DNA from: Saccharomycopsis crataegensis
Taxonomy: Eukaryota > Ascomycota > Saccharomycetes > Ascoideales > Saccharomycopsidaceae
Assembly: GCF_037102585.1 (NCBI RefSeq)
Contig: NW_027043820.1
Span: 2,080,501-2,144,500, forward strand
Direction of reading: 5' to 3'
Length of the DNA: 64,000 nucleotides
Each line of letters starts with the position of its first letter. The first letter of the stretch is position 1. The notes under the pieces were generated by a model. That model did not search any database. It was not told the origin of the DNA and saw nothing but the letters and a program-made list of their open reading frames with translations. The translations under genes were made by a program, and so were the position numbers. This document shows positions 37,125 through 47,338 of the stretch, one piece after another.

Positions 37125-39780
37125 ATTAAATCAAATAGTATTTGTGAGATAGTTAACAAAGAAAGAAACAAACAAACAAACAAATATATTCCAAATGAAT
37201 AATGATAGAGTTGATATCAAAGATTTTTCCTTTCTCCTTATTGATTTATTTTATTTTATTGGGTGGATACGAGATGAGATGCCGGTTAATTGAAAGCTAA
37301 ATTCTGGTTAGGCTGGGAAATGGAGAAATGATATAATAATAATGATGGTAATAATAATCGAAAACTTTTTTTCTATTTTTATTTTCCTTTGTAGTGGTTA
37401 TTTTTGGGCGACTATTGGAACATGAAGTGTTTTGGGAAGGAAGAAGTGCCGCAATGCAACAGCATAGACATACACATGTATGATTATAATAGTAAGTATA
37501 ACAATATCGTTAACAACACACCAATTTGACAAAAAAAAACCAAAAAAAAACTGGGACTTTTGCTTAGCTTTTTATGTGTGGTTCATTTGCCGCCGACGAT
37601 AGACAAACGCAGGCTTCTTCACACATACGTATCCACACATCTGTGTGCATAGTAAGGCACTGCTGAACACATTGCGTATGCATGCGTGCGTGTGTGTGTG
37701 TGAGTATTCCGTTACCTTCTCGTTCTTGCTGCTGCTGTTTGTTGCACTCTTCTCTGGCGGGTGGTTTGTGAGGCGTGGGAACCGGTAGAGCAGGCTGTTG
37801 CCAATCTCATGTTTTAGGTTGGGACCGTGCTAGTTTTGCCCACGCACTGTACTGCACCACAACGTGGATGTCGCTAGCAGTGATGAGTGGGAATGAATGA
37901 GATGTCATACGATTTTTTTTAGTTTTTGTTTTGTTTGTGTTTTTTCCAGTGATGGCGGTCGTGGGGCAGGCTCATCTAGAATCTTCCCCAATCTATCAGA
38001 CAGATAGAGATAACACGTATATATATATATCACCGGTCCCAAATAAACGGCGCTTATTGTTTACTTTTTTTTTTTTTTTCCAACGTCTGTACTTGTCATT
38101 TCCTAAATTGTACAAAAAAGATTCCAAGATGTCCTTGCTATCCCCAGGTGGTGGGTGGTACGAGGCTTCGCGGAAATACGACAGAGTTGTCGATTGTGGA
38201 TTACGACCTGCAATACAACGAAGTATTCGTCTAGACTGATCAACCGCCCACCCACACATGGTTAAGTAAATAAAGCACAATTGATCTTCTATCTTTCCAT
38301 TTCTTTGCTGTTTCAGTGCCATATGCTTTCGTGGTGTCTGCCCAGGGATCTGTTTTCTTACCGCTTTGGGAAAGGCCGCAGGGCTAGTAATCAAGAAAAC
38401 TCCGGAAACTGGTGGCCATAATAATCAATGGAGAATGATATATTTAATTACAAACACTATTCACATCCTTGTCATCATCACTAGATATTGTAGTCATATC
38501 TGTTATAACTATAGCCTGTGGTTTTTTGTTTTCTGTTTTGTTTTTTGTTTTTTTTTTTCATTTCCATTTATGATCATAGTTTGAAACACAGGGGCACTAC
38601 TTAGGGAAGGCACTGACACTGCTTGCTGACGGTTGTAGATCGATATGTATATATTCTTGAGCGGCAGCTCCAGATGCTGTTTGTTATTTTTGTTATTTCC
38701 TGTGTACATTCTTTGTAACACAGAGGTATTGTATTGCCATCGTCGATAATTACGAGAGAAAAAAAAAAAAAACAGAAGACCCACCCCGCTGGGGGGTGCC
38801 TGTTTATTTGTATACATATTTCCCCTTTCGATCTTATATTTATGATATAAATATAATTAATTAATTCTGTTGTAATACATAGCACTCTCCAACATATTCC
38901 ACAAGACAATGCATGTGTACCCTTCTCTTCCACATTATCCGTGTCTAAACCGTAATCACCACTGCTGTTTTAATCATTGGTCTTCCGGGTCATCCACGAG
39001 AGTGTTTCATTTCGGCATTATTGACTTCAACAACAACAAGTGGGAAAGAAAGAAAAAGAAAAAAAAAAAGCAGGGCAATAACAGAATAGATGGCGATTCC
39101 ATTGGACTGGAGAATACCAAGTCATAATGATAAAACAAATAACCAATATTATTGGCTATAGCTAACCGACTCCATTTTCTTAAGGGCGCGAGTGAGCGAG
39201 CGGGTGTCTGGTGACAGTTGTTCCATTAGCAATAAACGACTATGATGATACCGTTGTCTTGTCTTGATTGGTCTCGTCTCGTCTCGTCTCGTCTCGTCTG
39301 ATCCAAATAGTGTCACAATAAGCGTTATTTTGTTGCCTTCGAGGGATTTACTAAAAAGGTTTGGAATAGTGAAAAAACCGCTGACTTCTCCAAGACATTT
39401 GCAAAAAAAAAAAAAAAATTGGATGATGGATCGTCGAGATCTAAGCATTCGCTTTCTATTGTTCAAAAGGGCGTTGTTCTATTTTTCTAATCACCGATAC
39501 CGCATTTTAATAGTGATGATCAGAGATACACTCTGTGATCTCAGATTAGATACAGTCAATGAGAAGATCTAAATCCCTCACTAGTTATTATATTATATTA
39601 TATTATTCTTCAGTCCCATCCATCCAACCACCCATCCATCCATCCAACCGTCGCACCATCATGTTAGGCAGCCCCGATAGAACCCCGTACAGTTAAAAAA
39701 AAAAAAAAAAAAAAAAAAATCTGGGAAAAAATAAAATCTGGATGATGGTGGCGCTCTTAGTATTCAATTAGCAACTAAAT
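37125..39780. other. 2.66-kb divergent intergenic region between the Medusa-like gene and MIX23
   Basis: A long head-to-head region without recognisable genes. Features include (GT)n near 37688-37702, (AT)n near 38018-38028, a (GTCTC)n array at 39271-39299, CATC-type repeats at 39616-39645, and a 25-bp poly(A) at 39695-39719 about 60 bp before MIX23. The 37600-37800 segment has many GTGTG/CACAC words that could be regulatory. Short ATG frames exist (for example 38127-38239) but none resembles a protein family. Confidence 0.5.
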
Positions 39781-40374
39781 ATGCCTAGTTTTTGGAAAGA
39801 ACAATCAAGCAGCGCCGAGGATATGCAAGAAGAAGATATGAATAATTACAATGGGTTACAGTCATTGACAAAACCCGAACTATCGCGATCCAGCTGTTTT
39901 TCTTCACAATCAATAAGATCATTCTTGAAAAAATCCCGCCTTTACGCCGATGACACCTTGAGAGAAAAACTCAATTCCCAAAGAAGAAACGATAGAAACG
40001 GATGCTCAAACGTCATTAATACCATTTTGATACCTGCTTGGAGTGATCGTTTGGAAATGATCCAGTACTGTGATGAGCAGGCCAAAAAGGTAAAGAAGGA
40101 GATTGATGATTATAATATCCATGATGAAGCCAAACAGCATCCCGAATTCAACCTACGGGTGAATCCTTACGCAGAAGAAGATTTTGAAGATCTCAAGAAC
40201 AAACGTTACGAAAGTGTTTACCGCTTGCAAAACTGGGTCCAGAACGAAATCGTGGTGGAAAAAATTGTCGTTGGGAAGTCCTTGGAGATTTTGAACGATA
40301 GATGTCCAAGAGAATCAGTAAAGCAGTTGCAAAATGACTTAAAAAGTGAAAACTTTAGTAAATTGGATCTCTAA
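39781..40374 (+). CDS. MIX23: MIX23 (CCDC58) family mitochondrial intermembrane-space protein
   Basis: A 197-residue protein with its ATG at the first base of the frame (39781). It has the layout of MIX23/CCDC58: an N-terminal CFSSQSIRSFLKKSRLYADD-type region (Cys39), then GCSNVINTILIPAWSDRL with Cys75 and Cys97. A helical Lys/Glu-rich stretch follows, and the block WVQNEIVVEKIVVGKSLEIL ends in NDRC (Cys175). This corresponds to the family's LNVEEVV...FNERC ending. Length equals that of S. cerevisiae Mix23 (196). MIX23 is a Mia40 substrate of the intermembrane space that stabilises TIM22/TIM23 import. The match is by motif order and spacing. Confidence 0.8.
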   Translation: MPSFWKEQSSSAEDMQEEDMNNYNGLQSLTKPELSRSSCFSSQSIRSFLKKSRLYADDTLREKLNSQRRNDRNGCSNVINTILIPAWSDRLEMIQYCDEQAKKVKKEIDDYNIHDEAKQHPEFNLRVNPYAEEDFEDLKNKRYESVYRLQNWVQNEIVVEKIVVGKSLEILNDRCPRESVKQLQNDLKSENFSKLDL

Positions 40375-40893
40375 CCATTTCTATGTGTGTTACTTTTTCA
40401 AAAATTCATTTGGTTATACCTTTCTTTGTCATCCCTTTTTAACATCCTGTATATATAGATTTATTGGGTTATTTTTGTGTTTCCGTCACTTCCTAACTTT
40501 TAGCAATGGTCTAATTTTAGATTTTCCCAATCTCCACTCATTGATCATTCGCTCTTTCTTATATTTTCCAATGCTAATGCCCCCCATGTCTCACGTTGTG
40601 TGACTTTACGTTGTTGTATGTTTGAGAAATTCAAATACCCAAAAGATTGGCACGTAGTGTAACTGTGCCAACACTCATTTTTGGAATTTTTGTTTGTTCA
40701 TCATTATCATTGATAACTTTTTTTAGACCCTTGGTAAAGCATTAATATGAGGTTACTAACATTTATATTTACCGATAAATCTTTGCAAGGTTTCGATTCC
40801 AATGGGGGTTGATTTGTGTGGTCTTATCACGTGCAGTAAATGCGCCAGATCACCAACAACCAGAAAAAAAAAATTACGTTTGTTGTCGCTTTC

Positions 40894-40928
<35 letters not shown>

Positions 40929-40980
40929 TCCAATCTCATCAACCAGATCATTATAAATATAACCATCTAAAATATTCAAC
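40375..40980. other. Intergenic region between MIX23 and YSY6
   Basis: A 606-bp tandem spacer: 3' flank of MIX23, then the YSY6 promoter. A TCACGTGC site (CACGTG 40828-40833) lies 148 bp before the YSY6 ATG. A (CA)n microsatellite of about 28 bp is at 40897-40924. A tRNA-like GGTTTCGATTCC at about 40789 has no matching A box or cloverleaf. Confidence 0.55.
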
Positions 40981-41756
40981 ATGGTAAGTCATTGACGGAA
41001 TTTTATTTATTCACAATCAGGATATTCTCCATTGGCTCAAGCAAAGTTCCTGCCGTGAGCTCCCTAAGTTTTTGGATACAATAGACGATAATTGATTTTG
41101 GAAAATTGGTTCGGCGTTTGATGTTTTTTTGTTGCTGTTGTTTTTTTGTGATGACAGCTGGCGATAAGTGATCCAATACATGGACATATATCCTTGTTTT
41201 AATATACAAGAACAATTGTATTTTCTGGATTATTTGGAGGAGTTTATGGTGATGACCTTTCCTCTTTTTTAAGAGAGAGAATTGCGGTAATTTTTGACAT
41301 AATTCTGTTGAAAGCTTAGTGATTCCGTGAATCATGAAGAATATTATTTTATATTGCTTAATTATTACACTTTATTGAATACCCATCGTACATTTTTTGA
41401 TATTATCCTAATCGTGAGTTGCCTCAATTGAGCTCCATTACTGACGTGTGTTTCAATTATAGGCCAGACCAGTTCCAAAGACTTTGCAGCAAAGAAAGGC
41501 GAATGCCAAATTTTACAAAGATCAAATGAACAAGATGGGTAAACCGAAGGCAAAGGAAGAAGCTGGTATGCCTATCTCCACCGGTTGGTTTGGTGAGTAT
41601 TACTTATTATTATTTTTATTTTCAATATTGCATTGAATAAAATATAATGCCAATTTGATTGTCACGGCATTTTACTAACCTGGGTATCATTTAGTATTGA
41701 TTGCTTTCTTGGTTATCGGTGGTGGTCTTTTAGAATTATCCAAACTATTTTTCTAA
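40981..41756 (+). CDS. YSY6: Ysy6 / RAMP4 (SERP1) ER translocon-associated tail-anchored protein, two introns
   Basis: Three exons are inferred: 40981-40983 (only the ATG), 41463-41592 and 41695-41756, giving 64 residues. The protein reads ARPVPKTLQQRKANAKFYKD after Met, then a Lys-rich linker with ISTGWF, and a C-terminal membrane anchor LIAFLVIGGGLLELSKLFF. This is the RAMP4 pattern (S. cerevisiae Ysy6, 65 residues): basic cytosolic half plus tail anchor. Intron 1 (40984-41462, 479 nt) has donor GTAAGT, a TACTGAC-like branch point and acceptor ATTATAG. Intron 2 (41593-41694, 102 nt) has donor GTGAGT, TTACTAAC branch and TTTAG acceptor. RAMP4 binds Sec61 and is linked to ER stress and secretion. 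I know of no intron in the S. cerevisiae gene. Confidence 0.92.
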
Positions 41757-42578
41757 TTGGGGAAAACTTTGATATGAAAACATAATTATGCTTGATGCGA
41801 TGAAGAAGAAGAAGAAGAGGTTAGTTTTTTTGTTTTTTTTTTTTTTTTAAAAAAAAAGGGTGATTAGTTCTTCATTTGCTCAATTTTCTTATTATTATTA
41901 TTATCATCATTATTACTTTCCTATCATTCTTTTCGTTTCTTAGGCTTTTAATGCTCTTTATATATTTTACTGTTTTTTGGTTCGTTGTTTCATTTTTATT
42001 GTATAATATGATTTATGACTTTGAAGAAAAGAAAAGTGCCATTCAATTGATTCTAATTACCTCATTAGTCGATTGAATTGCGTAGAAAATGGTTGATGAG
42101 ATACGGAAGCTCTTATATATATATATCCAAACAGCTTGCGGATTCAGTATATTGAACAAAATATGTATTCTGAGGATGGGATGAAATTGTGAGAAATATT
42201 ATTCTTGTTCTCCTTCTTCAGTTAGGACGAGATCAAATAGAGTTGGAAAGAACCATTGCTTTCCAATAACAACTATGTAGCACCACACAAGAGTGAGAAT
42301 GTAAAGAAAAAAATATAAATTAAAGTTAGTTATACAACAACTGTAAGAATCAGTATTCTCAAGCATAAAAAAAAGATTCAAAAAGGATTAAAAATGTGAT
42401 GATAATGTGATAATAATGACGAATGATTATAATGACAAAGATTGACATTTGCTTGAAATTTTTTCTTCATTTTTTTTTTTTTTTTCCTTTTTTTATTGTT
42501 ATTATTTTCATTTTTTGTTATTTTTTTATTTATTTTTTTTTTGTTTGATATCAACAGACAATACTTCTTGTTATCTGT
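41757..42578. other. Intergenic region between YSY6 and NUEM (convergent ends)
   Basis: Both neighbours end here. The 822-bp stretch is strongly AT-rich, with T runs at 41840-41848, 42472-42486 and 42531-42541, an (ATT)n patch near 41891-41915 and an (AT)n patch near 42114-42126. No gene is recognised. Confidence 0.5.
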
Positions 42579-43709
42579 CTACTCAAGAATATGGACGTAT
42601 TTCTTCATTTCTCTAACTTGTTTTGGAGTTGGTGGCAAGTCATGAGAATGCAAGTAGTTTCTCAATGGGTAAGTGTAAGTGAACAAATGGTCACTCAAGG
42701 ATTCTGGGGTCAATCCCAAATCTTTGAACCCGAGAGTTCCTGGGGTGACAACTTGATCCATAAATTGACGTTCAATTTGATCTGGATTTACAAGTGGCCA
42801 CCAAGCATATTGTAACAATTCGGCAATCTTCAACGCCACAGGTTTTGGCAAGTTGATGTTTCTGTAGTCGATCTTACTGAATGGCTTGATCAATTCTCTG
42901 ATTTCGTGGATAGAAAAAGTTTCTGGACCGTTCAATTCGTACAATTTACCAGCGGTGGAATCGTCAAACCCAATGAGTTCCATAGCCTTAGCAACATCAT
43001 GGACGTGGGTTGGAATAACGGTTTCCTTGGAGTGGTTGACGGTAAACAAGTTCTTGGCGTCCCCCAATCTGTTCAACAATTTGTCTTCTCTACCAAACAT
43101 CACACCTGGTCTGACAATGGTGGTTTCTGGAATGATTTCTCTAACCACTTGTTCACCAATCCCTTTGGTGGCGTAGAAAATACTCTTAGAGTTCACATCG
43201 GCACTGTGGGAGGAAACATGGACGTATCTTGGGACTCCGTAATCCTTGACCGCTTGGGCAACTCTTCTGGCCCCTTCAATGTTGACGTCGGCCATGCTGA
43301 AATTCTTGGTGTTGGCTTCGGCACCAATACAATTGAACACAATGTCCGAGTGCTTGACAGAGTCTTCGATCGACTTGAGGTTTCTCAAATCGAATTCCAC
43401 AAAGTTCACCACCCCCAAATCACCACAAACTTTCAAGAATCTTTTCTTCATGTCATCTCTGTATGGAACAACGGTGAGGGTCCCGTGTCTGGCCAATTTC
43501 GACACCAAGTAACGACCCAAGAACCCTGATGCCCCGAAAACTGTGGCAGTGTACCCGGTTCTGGAAGATCTCCCGCCGCTACCGACAGTAATATTGGTTT
43601 TTCCCGCCTTGGTGATGTTGATATCACTCTTCAAAACATTGGTGTATATGCTTCTTTTCAAAGTGGTGTTCACCGGTTGAACCTTTGAGGCAGATATCGT
43701 TCTAAGCAT
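42579..43709 (-). CDS. NUEM: Mitochondrial complex I 39-kDa subunit (NDUFA9/NUEM)
   Basis: A 376-residue atypical short-chain dehydrogenase from ATG 43707-43709. The first about 30 residues are basic and Ser/Thr-rich without acids (MLRTISASKVQPVNTTLKRS), a mitochondrial presequence. The Rossmann fold opens with TATVFGASGFLGRYLVSKLA (GxxGxxG at 59-65), followed by VEFDLRNLKSIEDSVKHSD, IVFNCIGAEANTKNFSMADV, VSSHSADVNSKSIFYATKG and TIVRPGVMFGREDKLLN. This order is specific to NDUFA9, which binds NADPH in the peripheral arm of NADH:ubiquinone oxidoreductase. Its presence shows that the organism kept complex I. Codon use is strongly biased, so antisense frames over it are shadows. Confidence 0.95.
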   Translation of the reverse strand: MLRTISASKVQPVNTTLKRSIYTNVLKSDINITKAGKTNITVGSGGRSSRTGYTATVFGASGFLGRYLVSKLARHGTLTVVPYRDDMKKRFLKVCGDLGVVNFVEFDLRNLKSIEDSVKHSDIVFNCIGAEANTKNFSMADVNIEGARRVAQAVKDYGVPRYVHVSSHSADVNSKSIFYATKGIGEQVVREIIPETTIVRPGVMFGREDKLLNRLGDAKNLFTVNHSKETVIPTHVHDVAKAMELIGFDDSTAGKLYELNGPETFSIHEIRELIKPFSKIDYRNINLPKPVALKIAELLQYAWWPLVNPDQIERQFMDQVVTPGTLGFKDLGLTPESLSDHLFTYTYPLRNYLHSHDLPPTPKQVREMKKYVHILE

Positions 43710-45654
43710 TATATTTATTGATTATTGAATACTCTATATTTTAGAACCCACAACAATGGCCACAGAGCAAAAAAAAAAAAAAAATAAAATAGTTGACAAT
43801 CGATTAACCTCTAGACACTATCTCCATATATTAGAGGTCTATTCTCTTTTTTTTTTTTTTTCCCTATTATTTTTTGGATTATTTTGGGTGGTTTCTGGTT
43901 GGCCAATTTTCACCTTCCAGGGCTGCGTAACACTTTTTTTTTTTTTTTCGACTTTCCAACATACAGAAAAAAGCACGGCTGGGATGATAAATAATTGCCT
44001 GTGTTTGGGTGAGATGGAAGTAGAGTAGGTGGTCAAATATGGCAGCTAAAATGTTAATCATAATGGGTGAAGAAAATTTTAATTAACTCTGTATTATTAT
44101 GCTGAATCCAGTACCAATGACATTCGTAGGTTCGCACTTAATGTAGCTGGATGAAAACTCATTTAAAACATTGAACAGGAATGCTGAAATAATCAAACGT
44201 ATCTCATCATTGCTAAGAAAATAGTAGTTAAGTGCCATTATCTCAATATGTAGCGTGTAATATGTTATACAACCTCTGGGGTTTTTCTGTTTGCTTATTG
44301 TTACACGTCTACTCCTTTTATATCCATTATTCTCTTTTGCTTATATTTTATCATAATGTCAGAATTTTTTGTGAGCCATAATTGTGTTGATTTATCAATA
44401 TCTTAAGGAATCAAATCCAAGAACTTCTCATTCTCATTAAAGAAATTTTAAGCGAATGGGAAGATATCATCAAATAGTTTTTTAGGGTTTTTTTTAGTCT
44501 TTCCTTATTGTGTGTGTGCAATGTCAGAGTCAGGTACGATTTCTCCCATTTTCTATACATTTATATAATTTGATCAAAATCAATCGTAATTTACTCCATA
44601 TTGATGAAATCTCAGTATCCGTCAAAATTTTTCAATTATCAGGTTTTATTGATATATTAAGACAGAAATATTTGAGTATTTAGTAGTTTGGAATATCACA
44701 AAACGATTTTTCAGGGCTGTCCTTTTCTTCTTGTGCATGCCAGACATGTCTCATTTCCTGTATATTCGCTCATATTAGCACATGAAAAAGTCGCTCTCTT
44801 TAACCAAAAATTTTCCAATTGTCAGGTATTGTTGATACACCAGTGTAATAGTTAGTAGTAGTTTAATTGTTTAGGCAATGTCAAATACCATCTCTATCTA
44901 TCCGTCAATAGTTGATAAAATTTTTACCTTCACTTTAGATATCTTATCTGATACTTCGGGAAAAAAAAACTGTTTTATTTTCATACTATATGAATCTACC
45001 AAAGATCATCATAAAATATTAATTACACTATCAAAGATTTTTAACTTATTGTTCAGCCTGGCCAAAATAATGTTTTACGCTTGTGGGAAGCGTTAATCAA
45101 TGAAGTCTCAAGACCACAGAAAATAGAATGACTAACAGTTTTCGGTAGTTGACTTCACAAATTCTTTACTTCTCTATTTATTATCTACTTCTTAATATTT
45201 TACTTCTCATCTACCTCTTTGTGATAATGATCTACCTCATTTGTTTAAGATGAAAAAAAAAAAAAAAAAAGAAATACTTCCAACAGGTAAAAAAAAAAAA
45301 AGAAGCAGATTTTTCGTTCCAATGAAAAATGTAAAACTTCATGAGGTCCAAAAGAAAATCATTTAAAGAACCCATAGTGATAACAACTATAAATTTTTTT
45401 GTGATATATTGTTGCTCTAACATTTTCTATTTACGCGACTCGTTTTTGCCCATGGGTTACGTTACGCGTACGCGCCTCTAAAAAAAAAAAAAAAAGCTAT
45501 CATCACTATGGGTGTTCCAAGCTACATCATTTTTTAATTAAAAAAGATTCTTTGTTTTAAACGTCAAATATTCTAAAAAAAAAAAAAAAAAAAGAACATT
45601 CTAATAAATTAGGTGAATCAGTTAGTTATATACTGTTTCGTGAGAAAAAAACAT
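43710..45654. other. 1.95-kb intergenic region between NUEM and the second F-box gene
   Basis: The NUEM promoter (with T runs near 43846 and 43935) is followed by about 1.5 kb of AT-rich sequence with no recognised gene. A diverged direct repeat occupies about 44483-44837. A 72-codon ATG frame (44878-45096, +) is Ile/Ser-rich with no family match. Several poly(A) runs (45252, 45289, 45480, 45574) lie at the F-box gene's 3' flank. Confidence 0.5.
44483..44837. repeat. Diverged direct repeat, two (possibly three) copies
   Basis: The segment 44624-44654 and the segment 44807-44837 agree at 27 of 31 positions (AAAATTTT-CAATT-TCAGGT-TT-TTGATA pattern). Upstream of each is a similar AGGG...CTT...TTGTG...C...TGTC block (44483-44525 and 44713-44750). 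A weaker third relative may lie at 44281-44400. Copies differ by insertions. Nature unknown. Confidence 0.5.
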
Positions 45655-47265
45655 CTAAAATTCTAGACACATATTTAGCCCAAAGTCGTTGTAAATACTA
45701 CCGCGATAAACTGTTGGAGGCCAAACTGTGGTATCAGCAAATGACGAAGATATCCCTTCGAGCTCAATTTTGTTATAGCCATACTTTATGAATGGGTGAC
45801 TGATGATTTCTTTCCCGTTACTAGTTCTAAACTCCACTCCTTCATCATAATGGTTTGCTATCGATGCATCCTTATAAAGCCACGACCTGTATTGAGTTCT
45901 GGCAACTTTCCACACTTCAGTCGCATCCCTAAGTTTGATTTCTCCATTAGGAATTCTGTTGGAAATGAATGGGCTTAATTCCACACATGTCAAAGATTCA
46001 CTGACTTGAAGGAGATCAGATTCTTGAATGGCGTCGACAGTAATATTGGAGTTCCCAGATAAGTTAAGATACTTGATTTTCTGGATTGAACCACTAAGGA
46101 ATTTCAAGAGCTCACTAATAGAAGCCAGGGATTTGTAAATATGTAAAGATTCCAACGCAATAAAGTGGGTTTTGATAAATTTCAACACCTTATAAGTTAC
46201 ACCCCTTCCATTCAAATTCAAATATTTCAAAGTGGTATTGTGTTTACCTTTCATACGATCTCTATCGGTTTCAATGTCAAAGTTGTGGAAATCCAACACC
46301 CGCTGTTGATTCGCCAAGCTTGTGAGGTCTTCGATGGAATTATTTGCCGAAGATCTAATAGACACCGGGGTTGACACGGCATCAGGGATCAAAGAATTGA
46401 GAATCGACAATATTTCACGTTCACTCATGTTATTGGTGAGTGAGCTCGATTCCAAGTTCAACCATTGTAACGTTTGTTGTAAGGTATTTTGCTTGATGAA
46501 ATATTCAAAGATTTCGTGTTTGTCTAAGTTAGAACAGCCTAAAGATAAATGAGTCAAATTGGTAAACACTGGACATTGATAGAGAGTATTGCTGGGGATA
46601 TTGATGTTTGAAAGGTCCAATCTTTCAATATTGGTCAAATAGGAAAACAAGCGGTACAAAAATTCTTCTGGAATAGAACGAGAATCGTAGAATGATAAGC
46701 GCCTCAATTTGGATACGTGAATATCAATGTCATCATTGAACACAGGTAATGATTTGCGGAATACGTTGGCATCGCTAATTCCTGAAATATCGAACAGGGT
46801 GATTTTGTTATTGCCAAAGAGAATATGGAAAAGGATGTCTTCATTCAAGCAGTAATCAATGGCGGGGGAGAAATAAACTTGGGACAAATTGTTGCAAGCT
46901 TGCAAAAATTTTAACATTGTCCGTGATGAAAGCGCTCCATCGGTATATAGGTGATCGATTGCAAATTGTTGAAGATCCAATATTTTGACATGTTGGGCAA
47001 TGGAGCTGTGATCATTGGATAGGAGTAAACTGACAAATGAGTTGAAATTGTTTGGGGTTGAGAATACCAACTTGTAGTAAATGTACTGTTTGCTTAAAAC
47101 GTTGAATTTCTTGTTGATCAAAGGGACGGTTTGGATGAACCACGACAAATGGGATGCGTAAGGGATTTGTAGCAGATCATTGTTAGTAGATGCTGTGAAA
47201 GGGGCTGGAGGGTGATAAAGTATTGATAAGATTAAAAGGCATAGTTCGTTTGGCAGAATGACTAA
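45655..47265 (-). CDS. F-box / LRR protein; 5' end unresolved
   Basis: The open frame runs from a stop at 47266-47268 to 45655 (536 codons plus stop). It contains an F-box at its very start: VILPNELCLLILSIL, then VPLINKKFNVLSKQYIYYKLVF. Leucine-rich repeats follow, e.g. LTNIERLDLSNINIPSNTLY, LTHLSLGCSNLDKHE, LKYLNLNGRG and IKYLNLSGNSNITVDAI. Such proteins couple Skp1/SCF to substrates. No ATG precedes the F-box in this frame; the first in-frame Met would remove the F-box. A plausible beginning is ATG 47336-47338 in another frame (MTQNPPT...), joined by a small 55-nt intron (47262-47316) or a frameshift; see findings. CTG at 47254-47256 encodes the conserved Leu of LPNEL. Confidence 0.8.
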   Translation of the reverse strand, partial: LVILPNELCLLILSILYHPPAPFTASTNNDLLQIPYASHLSWFIQTVPLINKKFNVLSKQYIYYKLVFSTPNNFNSFVSLLLSNDHSSIAQHVKILDLQQFAIDHLYTDGALSSRTMLKFLQACNNLSQVYFSPAIDYCLNEDILFHILFGNNKITLFDISGISDANVFRKSLPVFNDDIDIHVSKLRRLSFYDSRSIPEEFLYRLFSYLTNIERLDLSNINIPSNTLYQCPVFTNLTHLSLGCSNLDKHEIFEYFIKQNTLQQTLQWLNLESSSLTNNMSEREILSILNSLIPDAVSTPVSIRSSANNSIEDLTSLANQQRVLDFHNFDIETDRDRMKGKHNTTLKYLNLNGRGVTYKVLKFIKTHFIALESLHIYKSLASISELLKFLSGSIQKIKYLNLSGNSNITVDAIQESDLLQVSESLTCVELSPFISNRIPNGEIKLRDATEVWKVARTQYRSWLYKDASIANHYDEGVEFRTSNGKEIISHPFIKYGYNKIELEGISSSFADTTVWPPTVYRGSIYNDFGLNMCLEF

Positions 47266-47338
47266 TCAGAGTGGCAAGATAGGAGTTGTGATTGATCGAT
47301 GGTGGCAGAGTTTGACAGGTAGGGGGATTTTGAGTCAT

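Noticed and set aside
38127-38239. Short ATG frame MSLLSPGGGWYEASRKYDR in the Medusa-MIX23 spacer
   Set aside because: Only about 36 codons, no family match and no supporting context.
40786-40800. tRNA B-box-like GGTTTCGATTCC
   Set aside because: No A box and no cloverleaf-forming arms at the proper distance.
41147-41253. Two RTGATGA C-box-like words in YSY6 intron 1 (possible C/D snoRNA)
   Set aside because: No CTGA D box with flanking terminal stem at a suitable distance was found.
42906-43529. 207-codon frame antisense to NUEM
   Set aside because: A shadow of the complex I gene on the other strand.
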